Part shown: positions 46,483-57,703 of the stretch, one piece after another
Position numbering within the stretch: the stretch's first letter is position 1
How the letters are laid out: the number at the start of each line of letters is the position of its first letter
NCBI GenBank assembly: GCA_028641055.1
Contig: CM054061.1
Location: 118,655,712 to 118,719,711 of the forward strand
Reading direction: 5' to 3'
Source of the DNA: Alopecurus myosuroides
Taxonomy: Eukaryota; Streptophyta; Magnoliopsida; Poales; Poaceae
Length of the DNA stretch: 64,000 nucleotides
Program-made: the position numbers and the translations under genes
The notes under the pieces: model-generated
The model's database searches: none
Seen by the model: the letters and a program-made list of their open reading frames with translations, nothing else
What the model was told of the DNA's origin: nothing

Positions 46483-47560
46483 GGGTTATGAATCGTCCAT
46501 CGTGTAACAGATGCTCAATTATGTCAATGCTTAATTATCTTTCTTTTCATTATTGCGGTCTTACTTGTGATGGTCGTTCGATCTTTTGAATAAGTGAATG
46601 CCGATGATTAAAAGAGTGGTTCACACTCAGATGGCCTAGGTGGTCCGTTGCGCCTTGTGATTTTCACAAAGTTAGGATCTTGTGCATCCCACTTGGCGCA
46701 GCGGCACCACCTACGGCCGCTTGTATGTGTCCACCCTAAATATGAGGCACACATCGTTACGGTTATGAATCGTCCATTCTGTAACTGATGCTCAATTATG
46801 TCAATGCTTGATTATCTTGCTTTTATATTATTCCGGTCCTATGTTCGTTCGATCTTTTGAATAAGTAAATGCCGATGATTAAAAGAGTTGGTTCACGCTC
46901 AGATGGCCTAGGTGGTCCGTTGCGCCTTGTGATTTTCACAAAGTTAGGATCTTGTGCATCCCACTTGGCGCAGCGGCACCGCCTACGGCCGCTTGTATGT
47001 GTCTACCCTAAATATGAGGCACACATCGTTACGGTTATGAATCGTCCATTCGTAACTGATGCTCAATTATGTCAATGCTTGATTATATTGCTTTTATATT
47101 ATTCCGGTCCTATGTTCATTCGATCTTTTGTATAAATGCCGATGATTAAAAGAGTTGGTTCACACTCAGATGCCCTAGGTGGTCCGTTGCGCCTTGTGAT
47201 TTTCACAAAGTTAGGATCTTGTGCATCCCACTTGGCGCAGCGGCACCGCCTACGGCCGCTTGTATGTGTCCACCCTAAATATGAGGCACACATCGTTACG
47301 GTTATGAATCGTCCATTCATAACTGATGCTCAATTATGTCAACGCTTGATTATATTGTTTTTATATTATTCCGGTCCTATGTTCGTTCGATCTTTTGTAT
47401 AAATGCCGATGATTAAAAGAGTTGGTTCACACTCAGATGGCCTAGGTGGTCCGTTGCGCCTTGTGATTTTCACAAAGTTAGGATCTTGTGCATCCCACTT
47501 GGCGCAGCGGCTCCACCTACGGCCGCTTGTATGTGTCCACCCTAAATATGAGGCACACAG
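46483..47560 (+). repeat. 267-bp tandem repeat array in the CACTA
   Basis: About four units. The word ATGCCGATGATTAAAAGAG recurs at 46598, 46869, 47136 and 47403 (spacings 271, 267, 267). A partial unit begins the array and the last unit ends at GAGGCACACAG. Units are highly similar. Each complete unit keeps an 88-89 codon open frame, probably because 267 is a multiple of three and the units are young. Confidence 0.95.
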
Positions 47561-47779
47561 ACCGATGACCATCTTGTTCCGGTTAAGAGGTACTATAGGA
47601 GGTGGTGATCCGGGGAAAGGAACGAATGCGAGGGTTTCTAGATTTCTTTCGAACTATGAATGGCCAATTTGATCCTTTGTGTTTAACTTTCAACTTATTT
47701 ATGTAATATATCTCCATTTACTAGTTACTACATACATGTTTAAAACTATTGTTTTTGGTTTTCTTTCTTGTCATTACAG

Positions 47780-48049
47780 ATGCCGAGGTGCTACGTGGTG
47801 TTTAGAGGCAGGGTTCTAGGAGTCTACGATCACTGGGAAGACTGCTTCGAGCAGGTGAACAAGTTCAAAGGGAATGCCTACAAATCCTACAACACAAGAG
47901 TGGCGGCGGAAGCTAGGTGGTTCATCCATCTCGAGGAGGAACAGAAGAAGAAGAAGAACAACAACAACAACAACAAGTGGATGAAGACCATCGCCGCCGC
48001 TCTTGTCGCCGTCGCCTCGCTCGTCATGCTATGGTTCCTAGTTAGATGA
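47780..48049 (+). CDS. small viroplasmin/RNase H1-N-like protein with membrane tail
   Basis: 89 codons starting directly after a splice-acceptor-like TTGTCATTACAG, so it may be the last exon of a longer transcript. Residues 1-45 (CYVVFRGRVLGVYDHWEDC then FKGNAYKSYNT) fit the small double-stranded-nucleic-acid-binding domain shared by RNase H1 N termini and caulimovirus viroplasmin (PF01693 type): G-x-x-x-G-V-Y-x-x-W and the Y-K-S-Y/F motif are present. A Lys/Asn-rich linker (KKKK then six Asn) leads to a single hydrophobic segment (about residues 68-88) ending LVR, typical of a tail-anchored protein. No stops or frameshifts, although the other genes of the element are broken. Confidence 0.7.
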   Translation: MPRCYVVFRGRVLGVYDHWEDCFEQVNKFKGNAYKSYNTRVAAEARWFIHLEEEQKKKKNNNNNNKWMKTIAAALVAVASLVMLWFLVR

Positions 48050-48359
48050 TTAGGTTATCGGCGACTAGATAGGTCACTTGTCCCGATGATGAAGCATCAT
48101 CGATCGATGTAATCGGTCCCGATGATTAACCGTCTGATGTAGGTCACTTGTATCTATTTGACTCAATAAGCACTTTGTATTCATAATCAACTGTTTGATG
48201 TAGCTATTCGGAATTCTAAGAAGTATGATCAACTATGATATATATATAACTTGTTTGTCAAAGAACTGTTTTGATACATTTTGTCTACTGATATTCCTCT
48301 GTATTTGAGCCGTATATACATGTATAAATACAGTACTGCGTATTTTAAAAAAACACAGC
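48050..48359. other. 3' region after the small ORF
   Basis: AT-rich 3' UTR-like sequence with GATGATGAAGCATCATC near 48085 (short hairpin) and a TATATATATA run at 48238-48248. No gene. Confidence 0.4.
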
Positions 48360-48714
48360 ATAGTATAGCCGTGACGCACCAAAAGTAGTACCCGTGACGC
48401 ACCTGGGAGGATACCCGTGACACGCCAAAATGGACACCCGTGGCGCATCAACGAAATTAGTCGTGGAGACATTACATAGCCGTGACGCACCTGTATTCAT
48501 ACCCGTGGCGCACCTCTGGAGTTACGCGTGACGCGCCCAGAAGTAGCCGCGGCGCACCTGGCCCGTGCGTCACGGGTATGAATAGGCGCGGCGCACCACA
48601 TAGGTGCTTCATGGCTAAACCCATATATAGGCGCGGCGTGATAGCCGTGACGCGCCCCGGTGCGTCACGGATAAGCTAAAAGGTGTGTCACGGGTAAGCT
48701 TTTCCCTAGTAGTG
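48360..48714. repeat. right subterminal repeat region of the CACTA
   Basis: GCCGTGACGCACC, CCCGTGGCGCACC and their inverses repeat up to the right TIR. Confidence 0.9.
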
Positions 48715-49329
48715 TTTTCCTGGTCCTGGGTAGAGAGATAGGAAATAGGAGCATTACTGAACTTACAATGTAAACATTATTGTAATGCTTTTATTCTTTT
48801 GTATGAACAAGTACTCCGCCTTTTGCAGCAATATTATTTATGTCTTTTGCAAGTTTTCCGGGTTGTTATTCCTTTATCTTCTAAGTTCTCTGGTTTACAT
48901 GCTTTGACTGTCCTTAGTGTTTGAAATGGCTCGATAGCATTTTAATCTTCATGTTGCGTGACTAGGTATAACCAATCAGTCTAAACTCGAAAACATGGAT
49001 CATACTAAAGGCATTTTTACTTACTAGCTCCAGCGACCCAGCATAAAAACAATCAGATAATACTTAGAGAACAGTAAGGAATTTTTTGAATGAAACACAG
49101 GCACGCAGGCACAATCTGGGTTTCCCTAAGCCTTTTTAAGCTGAAAATCATTCAGTTTTTTAACGCCGAGCACGCAGGCACAATTCGGGTTAACATTGAG
49201 TATTTTGAAAGATCATTGGGAAATAGATAAGACGGGATTATGTTTTGTACTATAATAAACATAGACGTATGAATTCCGACAACTTTATTTCATGATCTCA
49301 AAGATGTTTACATATAAATTCAACTAAGT
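48715..49329 (-). mobile_element. Tat-element 3' region between pol and antisense gene
   Basis: Resumes the Tat sequence after the CACTA (TTT duplication). It is non-coding and AT-rich, with GCACGCAGGCACAAT(C/T)(C/T)GGGTT occurring twice (49101-49122 and 49168-49190). It would contain the 3' UTR of the antisense gene and the region after the pol stop. Confidence 0.6.
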
Positions 49330-50064
49330 ATAGAAGGGACGTAACTGCTGGATGCTCCAGGGCCTTTTGTCTCTCCTAGTTCATCATCTATCTTTCTCTT
49401 TCTTTTGCGATTCGGCTTCTCGGGATCTTCTTCCGTGTCTCGAATATCTACAAGATAGTATGATCCATTTTTCATAGCCTTGCTGATGACAATGGTCCTT
49501 CCCAGACTGGGGCCAATTTGTGCTTCCTTTGCTGCACCAATCTTAGCACTAAGCCACCTTCTTTAAAAGAACGATGCCTGATTTTCCGACTATGGTAACA
49601 TCGTAAACCTTGCTGATAGATGGCGGATCTTTGAAGCACAAGCTCTCGTTCTTCTTCTAAGAGATCGAAGACATCATGTCGTGCGCTTTCGGCATCCGAG
49701 TCATTAAAAGCCTGCACTCTTGGGCTATCATGGATCATGTCCGTTGGAAGAATTGCTTCTGCACCATAAACTAGGAAAAACGGGGTTTGCCCTGTTGACC
49801 TGTTTGGCGTCGTTCGAATGCTCCAAAGCACAGAGGGTAATTCTTCTACCCATGCTCCAGCTGCTCTATGAGGAGGAGATTCGAGTCTTGGGCGTATTCC
49901 TTGCAGGATTGAGCTGTTCATTCTTTCAACCTGTCCATTGGATTGCGGGTGTGCCACAGATGCAAGATCTAGGAGAACTCCCGTTTGTCGGCAATATTTT
50001 GCCAACTCTCCAATGGAGAAATTTGTCCTGTTGTCGGTTATTATGCTATATGGAACGCCATATC
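49330..50064 (-). pseudogene. Tat-type integrase, C-terminal part
   Basis: Continues the frame broken at 61631. It shows YGVPYSIITDNRTNF (second catalytic Asp), HPQSNGQVERMNSSIL (catalytic Glu), WVEELPSVLWSIRTTPN, FFLVYGAEAILP and a tail KHKLAPVWEGPLS. A stop at 49472-49474 precedes about 45 recognisable C-terminal codons (49330-49471), so at least one nonsense mutation or small shift is present. It is separated from the first catalytic Asp by the Tekay-type element. Confidence 0.85.
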
Positions 50065-52930
50065 TGTAGTAGTACAGCCCAACATAGGCTATACCTTTGT
50101 GTGTAGTACTGGCCCCTGGACCGTTCACCAGCACACACAACACAGATAGCAATTAAAATAATAAATGTATTGAATACTATCGAATATCCAGAGTAAAGTA
50201 ATTTATTACAAACTGCATAGCGAAAGGCTAGCTCAAATAATTATTAAACAAACGGCAAAGCAGCGGTAGACCTCCATCTTCTTGTTTGCAAGCCACAGGC
50301 GAACAAAGGTTGATGTGAAGCCTCGAAAACCTACGAAAAGCTAATCCGAATCCGAATAACCTGCACGTTGGAATATGCAGCCCCCAAAAGGAGGTCAGAT
50401 CATTCTGAGCAATGATGGCAAGTGACACTATGGGGGTATAATAAATGGCAAGTGCTAGTCTACATGCATGTTTGGCTGGTGGAGTTTCTAGGCTATTTTG
50501 CATAAAGGCATTTGACCTATCATTTATTAGAATTTAGATTTTTCACATAATTGGACACTTTGTTTGATGGCAAAGTGCTCCTACCCTTTGGATTAGCACA
50601 CTGAAACACCATCAGGCACCTCTCCAATAACCCATAGTCAAGTTATTAGTAATCAATAAAACAAGAACGAACGAGATATGTCATGTTTCCCATCTAGTTG
50701 TTGAATTGCCCCTAACCAATGGAACACGGCTAAGATCTTAGTTTTAACCCTCGCGAGGTTTGTGCCCTTTACCCGTGTTGCCCAATCGACCCCAAACACC
50801 ATGATACACCATTAGTACCACGGAAGGAAAGAAGATTAAGCCATAACTCATAAGAAGTAGATCCCCAAACCCTCCACGCATCGGACCATCCTACCACTAT
50901 TCTACATCTCTGGACACGTTGGGTTCGAGTCACCACAACCTACAAATTATGTCTAGCCCATACTAATATGAAACACGGCTGCACGGTGGAACAACTACAT
51001 AAAGAAAACTAAACATAATCTCAATATACTGGGCGGCGGTCCCCACCAAACTTTGTACTCTGATGACATGCTAGCAATCCGCCCAGTGGTTAATTAATTA
51101 TCATGTTGTTTTTATAAGCAATTGAAATAACGAGCCATACTTTAACATGATAATAAACCCAACCACGATATCTATAGCATGGCTAAGAAATCTACAAGTA
51201 CGATGGTTTCCTAACATATGGATGCTACAATCTAGGGTAACATATGATTACTCCACTTGGGTGTTAGTGAAGCAACCCCTAATAATATCTAGCATATCGA
51301 TAACACTCAACTCCTACTCATGCATATCTATTATAAAATCTAATGCATATAGTAAAATAGTACGATCATGTGTGTCACTTGCCTTGGCAACACGTGCAGC
51401 TGTTCAAACAATCCTCGCAACCACACTCGTTGTAATCGTTGTAATCTACACGTAGAAATCAACAATCATAAGCAACAAGACATAACAATATGCAACACAT
51501 GCATGCATGAAAGCTTAGTGATGCGAAAAATAGATCTACTATTGTTCTCTGGTTATTAATGACATGTATGATGCAAGGAAAGTATTTTTGTTGCAAGAAA
51601 AATAATTAAAGCAATTATAATGATTTAATAGTGCTAGATTAAGAACATGCAAGATTTAATTTGAATTATGCATCTACACAAGTTGATGATATTTTTCCTG
51701 AATAGATCTAATCAAAACAAGATCATACAAAAAGGATTTGATGAATTTCGAGCTCCGGTTGATTTTATATGATTTAAATAGCCCAAAAAGCATAATTGAA
51801 AAAATAAAATATTTATAGATCAAAACATAAATTTGATTGCGTAGATGGGTAGATCTCAATTTTCTCTTTCGTTTGGTATATTGCATGCGCAAAACGGAGT
51901 TACAGATCTAAAGATATTGAATTTACAAAATTTAAGCAATTTCTGGAATTTTTAAAACGGAAAAAAACGAATTGACCGGACATTGACTGGCGCTGACGCA
52001 GGCATGACGTAGCGTGACGTCAGCCCGCGCGTTGACTCGGTCAGATCCGATCTGTGCCGTCGGATCGAGATCCGACGGCCCAGATCCAATCTCGCGGGGC
52101 TCACCGGAGTTGGGGCGGCCGGCGGCTCGGTCGTCGATGGCGGCGGCGATGGCGGGGCCGCGGGCACCGGCGGTTTCCTCTTGTTGGCGCGGTCTCGGGG
52201 GTGGTGGCGGCGCGGGCTGAGGTGGCGGGAGTCGCCGGCGGCGAGGGCACCCGAGGGCGGCGGCGGGGAAACGGCGGCGGCCCTCGTTTTTCGAGGGGTG
52301 GCGGCGGTCGAGGGTGCGGAGGTCGAGGGCGGGGGCGCGGTATAAATAGGGGGGTCGGGGTGGCGTGCGGGAGGGGCTGGCCAGGCCGAATCGGCCGCGG
52401 AAACCGCGCGGCAGCGCAACCGCCTCCGAGATCGGAGCGAAATCCGGCGAGGGGTGACGTCAGCCGTGACGTCGTGGGGCGGGGCCCACGCGTCAGCGGC
52501 TCGGATGCGTTTTTTTTGTTCAAAAGCTTCCACGGCGGGGGCGTTGCGGGCTGGGCTGGGCTGGCCCACTGCGCTGCGCGCTGCGCGCGCTGGGCTGGCT
52601 CGGCCGGCCCGCTCGGATTCTTTTTTTTTAACAAAAACTAAAACATTAATAACTTTTAAAATACAACTCCAAAAAGGGTCAAACAAATTTTGAAAAAATT
52701 GAAATTTGAAAACCTATCAACCTAGGTTATTTTGAAGGGGATTTTTGGGAAAGATAAAAATAATAAAATACTTTGGCCTATATTGTCTTATAGAAGAAAA
52801 TGATTTCTTTTTAAACATGATTTATTTTGGGAGTTCAGTGCAACAAACAAATGCAATTTTCAAAATCATGCCATGCTATGCATATGCTCTAAATGCAAAA
52901 CATTCCAAATGTAAGATTTGGGATGTTACA
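50065..52930 (-). repeat. 3' LTR of the Tekay-type element
   Basis: On the minus strand TGTAACATCCC (52930) to CTACTACTACA (50065). It contains a GC-rich region (52000-52620) with TGACGTCA and ACGCGTC words and a plus-strand TATAAATA at 52340-52347. Overlapping long frames on both strands there are a GC effect. Confidence 0.95.
52340..52347 (+). promoter_or_regulatory. antisense-oriented TATA box in the LTR
   Basis: GCGGTATAAATAGGGG is a consensus plant TATA box on the plus strand, opposite to the element's coding strand. The same site lies at 61037-61044 in the other LTR. Whether it is used is unknown. Confidence 0.4.
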
Positions 52931-52946
52931 GACTAACCCCCTTAAG
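52931..52946 (-). other. polypurine tract of the Tekay-type element
   Basis: Minus strand CTTAAGGGGGTTAGTC directly before the LTR start TGTAACA. Confidence 0.8.
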
Positions 52947-55900
52947 ATGAAGCTCTCCCTCGAGCTTCGGAGTGGCTAGCAAATAGGTGTGGGTGGTCTT
53001 CTCGAAGATCTTCCTCTCGTTCCCACGTAGCCTCCTTTTCGGTGTGATGGTTCCACTGAACCTTGCAAAATTTGATCGTCTTTGTTCGTTTCATTCTCTC
53101 TGATGTATCCAAAATCCTTATAGTCTTCTCCTCATACGTGAGATCACTCTCCAATTGGACCTCCTCTAGCGGAATGGTATCCCTCAATGGTGTATCTGCC
53201 ATTTCTGGGTGACACTTCTTCAATTGAGACACATGGAACACGTCATGGACGTTAGACAATCCTTCTGGCAATTCCAACTGATATGCTACTTCTCCCTCGC
53301 GTGACAGAACCTTATACGGTCCAATGAAACGCGATGCTAGCTTTCCCTTAATTCCAAAGCGCTTAACTCCGCGCAGTGGCGATACTCTTAGATATGCCCT
53401 ATCACCAATCTCGTAGGTCACTTCCCTACGTTTTGAATCAGCATAACTCTTCTGCCTCTATTGAGCTACCTTCAACCTATCGCGAATCAGTCTAACCTTC
53501 TCCTCAGCGTCCTTGATAAGGTCGGGACCAAAGAAACTACGTTCTCCTACTCCATCCCATAACAAAGGAGTCTTGCACTTCTTGCCATATAGTGCTTCGA
53601 ATGGAGCCATCTCTATGCTAGACTGATAGCTATTGTTGTAGGAAAACTCTGTGTAAGGCAAACTCTCATCCCAGCTAGAGCCATAATCTAGAGCGCAAGC
53701 TCTCAACATATCCTCTAGAATCTGATTCACTCTCTCTGTCTGACCATCCGTCTGAGGGTGAAACGCTGTGCTGAACTCTAGCCTTGTTCCCAATGTCTCG
53801 TTCAACTGACGCCAGAAATGTGATGTGAACTGTGTTCCTCTATCAGACACAATTCCTTTTGGCACCCCTTGTGCACGGACTATCCTACTCATGTATAGCT
53901 TAGCCAATTTGGCGCTAGTGTAGGTGGTCTTCACTGGTATGAAATGATCCACCTTAGTCAAGTGATCGACCACTACCCAAATAGAATCATAGCCAGACCT
54001 AGTTCTAGGCAATCCGGTGATAAAATCCATTCCAACCTTATCCCATTTCCAATCTGGTAATGGTAATGGCTGCAATAATCCTGCCGGCTTCTGATATTCT
54101 GCTTTTACTCTACTTCACACATCACATAATGCAATGTACTCCATGATGTCCTTCTTCAAGTTATTCCACCAATATCTTTCCTTCAGATCCATGTACATCT
54201 TGGTATTCCCTGGGTGAAGGGAATACGGTGAGTCATGAGCTTCTTGGAGTATCAGCTTTCTAATATCAGGATCCTGCGGTACACAAATATGCTTCCCGAA
54301 CCATAATGTACCATCGGCATCTTCATGAAACTCCTTCATCTTCCCTTCACTCATTTTCTCTTTTATTTCCTTTATTCCTTCATCATCCTTCTGGGCTCCC
54401 TTAATCTTGTCCATCAGTGTTGGCGTTACCTCCATGGCTGCCAAATACCCTTCATTCACTAATTCCAAACGGAGAGACTTGAATTGTTCACACAATTCAT
54501 CTGGTAACTCCCATGCAGTGAGTCCGTTCACATATCCCTTGCGACTTAATGCGTCTGCCACGACATTAGCCTTCCCTGGGTGGTATTGGAGATTCAAATT
54601 GTAGTCCTTTATCAACTCCAACCATCTCCTCTGCCTCATATTCAGCTCCTTTTGAGTGAATATATATTTTAAACTCTTGTGATCCGTAAAGATGTCACAT
54701 TTCTTGCCCATGAGATAATGCCTCCATGTCCTAAGGGCATGTACAACTGAAGCTAGCTCTAAATCATGAGTCGGATAATTCTTCTCGTGATTTTTGAGTT
54801 GTCGTGATGCGTATGCAACTACTCTTCCATCTTGCATCAATACACTACCCAGTCCTCGACGTGAAGCGTCGCAGTACACTTGGAAATCCTTCTGGAGATC
54901 CGGTAAGCATAGAACCGGTGCTGTTACTAGTCGTTGCTTCAGTTCTTGGAAATTAGTTTCACAATCCTCAGTCCATAAGAACTTCTTTTCCTTCTTCAGC
55001 AATTCTGTCATTGGTTTAGCTATCTTGGAGAAATTCTCAATGAACCTACGGTAGTATCCCGCAAGTCCTAAGAAACTCCGGACATCCTTAGCATTCTTTG
55101 GTGATTCCCACTCAGTTACAGCTGACACTTTGGCTTGGTCTACTGCAATACCATCTCCTGACACCACGTGTCCTAGAAATCCTACTGTATTCAACCAAAA
55201 CTCACATTTTCCAAATTTAGCATATAACTTATGTTCCCTTAGCCTTCCAAGAATCAAACGTAGGTATCCTCCATGCTCCTCTTCATTCTTGGAGTATACT
55301 AGAATATCATCTATGAATACCACCACAAACTTATCCAAGAACTCCATGAATACATTGTTCATCATGCTCATAAAGTATGCCGGGGCATTGGTCAGTCCAA
55401 AAGACATGACGGTGTATTCATATAGACCATACCTTGTTGTAAAGGCGGTCTTTGGAATATCCTCCTTCCTAATCTTCAATTGGTGATATCCAGATCGCAA
55501 ATCGATCTTAGAGAACACACTAGCTCCCTTCAGCTGATCAAAAAAGTCATTGATGTTGGGGAGTGGGTATTTGTTCTTTATCGTCACCTCATTCAGTGAA
55601 CGATAGTCCATAACTAGACGATGTGTCTTATCCGTCTTCTCCACAAACAAAACTGGTGCTCCCCATGACGAGGAACTCCGTTGAATGAACCCTTTATCCA
55701 ACTGATCTCTAAGTTGTTTCTTGAGTTCCTTCAGTTCATCCACATCCATCTTATATGGCCTCTTAGCTATAGGTCCTGTTCCCGGTATCAAGTCAATGAC
55801 AAACTCGATGTCCCTATCAGGTGGCATTCCTGGTAGTTCCTCCGGAAACACGTCGGGGTACTCCTTCACTATGGGTACATCCTCTAGGCTAACCCCTTAA

Positions 55901-57316
55901 GAGAGTTCAGCTTAGTATCATTAAGAACGTGCATGGACCTATATATGATTCTTCTTCCTTCAGGTATCGTGAGTGTGATCGTTCTCTGGGCACAGTCTAT
56001 CTGACCTTCATACTTTGCCATCCAATCCATTCCAATAATCACATCTAAACCTTGTGAATCCAACACTATGAGGTCTGTGGGGAAAGTGTGTGTTCCTATA
56101 GATAAGGCTAGTAGGCGACACCCCTGGGTTGATAGCATTTCCCCACCTGGAGAACTAATTCTAATGGACCTCTTAAGAACCTCAGTAGCAAGCTTATTTC
56201 TATCCACAAGTGCCCTTGATATGAAAGAATGCGATGCTCCAGTATCAAATAGTACGAGTGCGATGTAAGTATTAACCAAAAACTTACCGAGCACGAGGTC
56301 TGGTTCAGCTTGCACTTCATCCATGTTCACGTGGTTAATTGTTGCCTTCTGGGACATGTTGGCCTTGGTTCCATCTACGGCCTTCTCCTCAGTGCACCTG
56401 TCAGCGAAGTGTCCCGTTTTCTTGCATTTGTAGCACTGCACCTGGCTAAGGTCCTTCTTGAAGGGGTGGTTGTGGTTGTGGTTGTGGTTGCGGTTCTGTC
56501 CGTTGCCTCCCTGGTACTGGCTATTGCCTCTGTAGCCACCATTGTTGTGACCATTACCTCCATTGTGCTGGTGACCTCCACGATGGTTGTGCCCATTTCC
56601 TCCGGTCCTGTACTGTCCAGGGTTTCCACCGTTATCATGGTGAGTGCGTATCCTCTGATGTGAGCCTGAGCTATGGTTTCCACCCATGTGTTTCCTCTTG
56701 CGCTTCTCAGTCTGCTTGTGTTTGCCCTCTAGTATGATGGCCTTGTCAATGAGTGACTGGAAGTTAGTGATGTGAACCACTGACAGTTGAATGGCCATCT
56801 CATCATTGAGTCCATCGAGGAACTTCTCACGCCTCTTAGCATCGGTGTCCACATCCTCTGGTGCATAGCGAGCTAAGTTGCTAAACTCATCTATGTACTC
56901 AGTGACTGAACGATGGTATTGTCGCAGATTGCGGAATTCCCTCCTCTTGAGACTCATCACTCCAGATGAGACATGGGCGTTGCGGAATCCCTCTTGAAAC
57001 ATATCCTAGGTGACCTCCTCAATGGGGTGGGTTATCTGATAATTATCCCACCAGGAAGCAGCTTGTCCCTCCAGTAAGTGAGCGGCAAATCTCACTTTCT
57101 CTTCCTCGCTGCACCCAATAGTCACTAGGTCCTTGCTCACAGAATGCAGCCAATCAAGAGCAAGCATGGGCTCAGATGCACTAGAGAACTTTTCTGGCCT
57201 CAACCTCAGGAAACGAGTGAGCATGTCCACCTGTGGTGGTGGTGGTGGTGGATTGTTGTTGTTGTGGGTGATGTATTGGGCCATCAGTTGGGCTAGCTGG
57301 GTCACTGCATTCTCCA

Positions 57317-57379
<63 letters not shown>

Positions 57380-57422
57380 CCTCTTCCTCGTTATTGCGGC
57401 TGGTGTCGCGACGGGGAGCCAT
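52942..57422 (-). pseudogene. gag-pol polyprotein of the Tekay-type element, broken
   Basis: Order on the minus strand: gag (start 57422; poly-Asn run; FSSASEPMLALDWLH; SWWDNY), CCHC knuckle CYKCKKTGHFADRC, protease LFDTGASHSF, RT ([13 protein letters not shown]), RNase H ([27 protein letters not shown]), integrase (HPGNTKMY zinc-finger half, DFITGLP, VSDRGTQF, DGQTERVN with D-D-E intact), GPY motif FIGPYKV, and a chromodomain-like end (IKFCKVQWNHHTEKEATWE). Breaks: TAG at 57006-57008, a one-base loss in the C run near 55893-55896 between protease and RT, TGA at 54115-54117 at the zinc-finger Cys, and TAG at 53458-53460. The true stop is at 52942-52944. The length is close to that of intact family members. 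Confidence 0.92.
57318..57379 (-). repeat. (AAC)n microsatellite coding poly-Asn in gag
   Basis: About 20 GTT units on the plus strand, read as a run of some 20 Asn near the gag N terminus. It is in frame, so the length can vary without breaking the gene. Confidence 0.95.
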
Positions 57423-57703
57423 CTAAAGGTTAGCATAGACGAGTTTAGATGGATAGGACTAAGGAGAATAGCTACCCATACTATATATGAACCAAACAAC
57501 ACTTAGCAATCATCAATCAAACCAATCAAACACTTTATATAGCTTTTAGAAAATAGGCCTAAAATTCCTGCGAAATTTAAGGTACTTAATGTTTACAAAA
57601 CTTATTGAAAATACTCGAACTACTATTGCCATACCACAACTTTTGGTATGGTCAAACCTATCACGATTTATTCCCTAACGAAGACTAATGGTGGGCTAAC
57701 TAT

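Larger units (their letters stand above)
37404..48714 (+). mobile_element. 11.3-kb CACTA (En/Spm) transposon, TSD TTT
   Basis: Starts CACTACTAGGAAAA, ends TTTTCCCTAGTAGTG (one extra base in the right TIR), and is flanked by TTT (37401-37403 and 48715-48717). Both ends carry many copies of CGTGACGCACC in both orientations (37440-37760 and 48360-48700). Plus-strand contents in order: truncated TnpD-like transposase (38423-39904), a patch of subterminal-type repeats (39985-40060), a second multi-exon gene with an Ulp1-like end (40100-46429), a 267-bp tandem array, and a small viroplasmin-like ORF (47780-48049). With its transposase cut in half the copy should be non-autonomous, although both ends look usable. 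Confidence 0.95.

Noticed and set aside
46483..47560. CRISPR-like array
   Set aside because: Units are adjacent 267-bp tandem repeats in a plant transposon, with no short repeat-spacer pattern.
46869..47672. 88-89 codon frames in each unit of the CACTA tandem array as genes
   Set aside because: Better explained by duplication of one 3n-length unit; no homology or start context.
52014..52686. Long frames (up to 244 codons) in the GC-rich part of the Tekay LTRs (also 60627-61344)
   Set aside because: Several frames on both strands overlap, composition is low-complexity, and they differ between the two LTRs.
56310..57426. Plus-strand Leu/Val-rich frames opposite gag
   Set aside because: Antisense of the zinc-knuckle and poly-Asn regions; no independent evidence.
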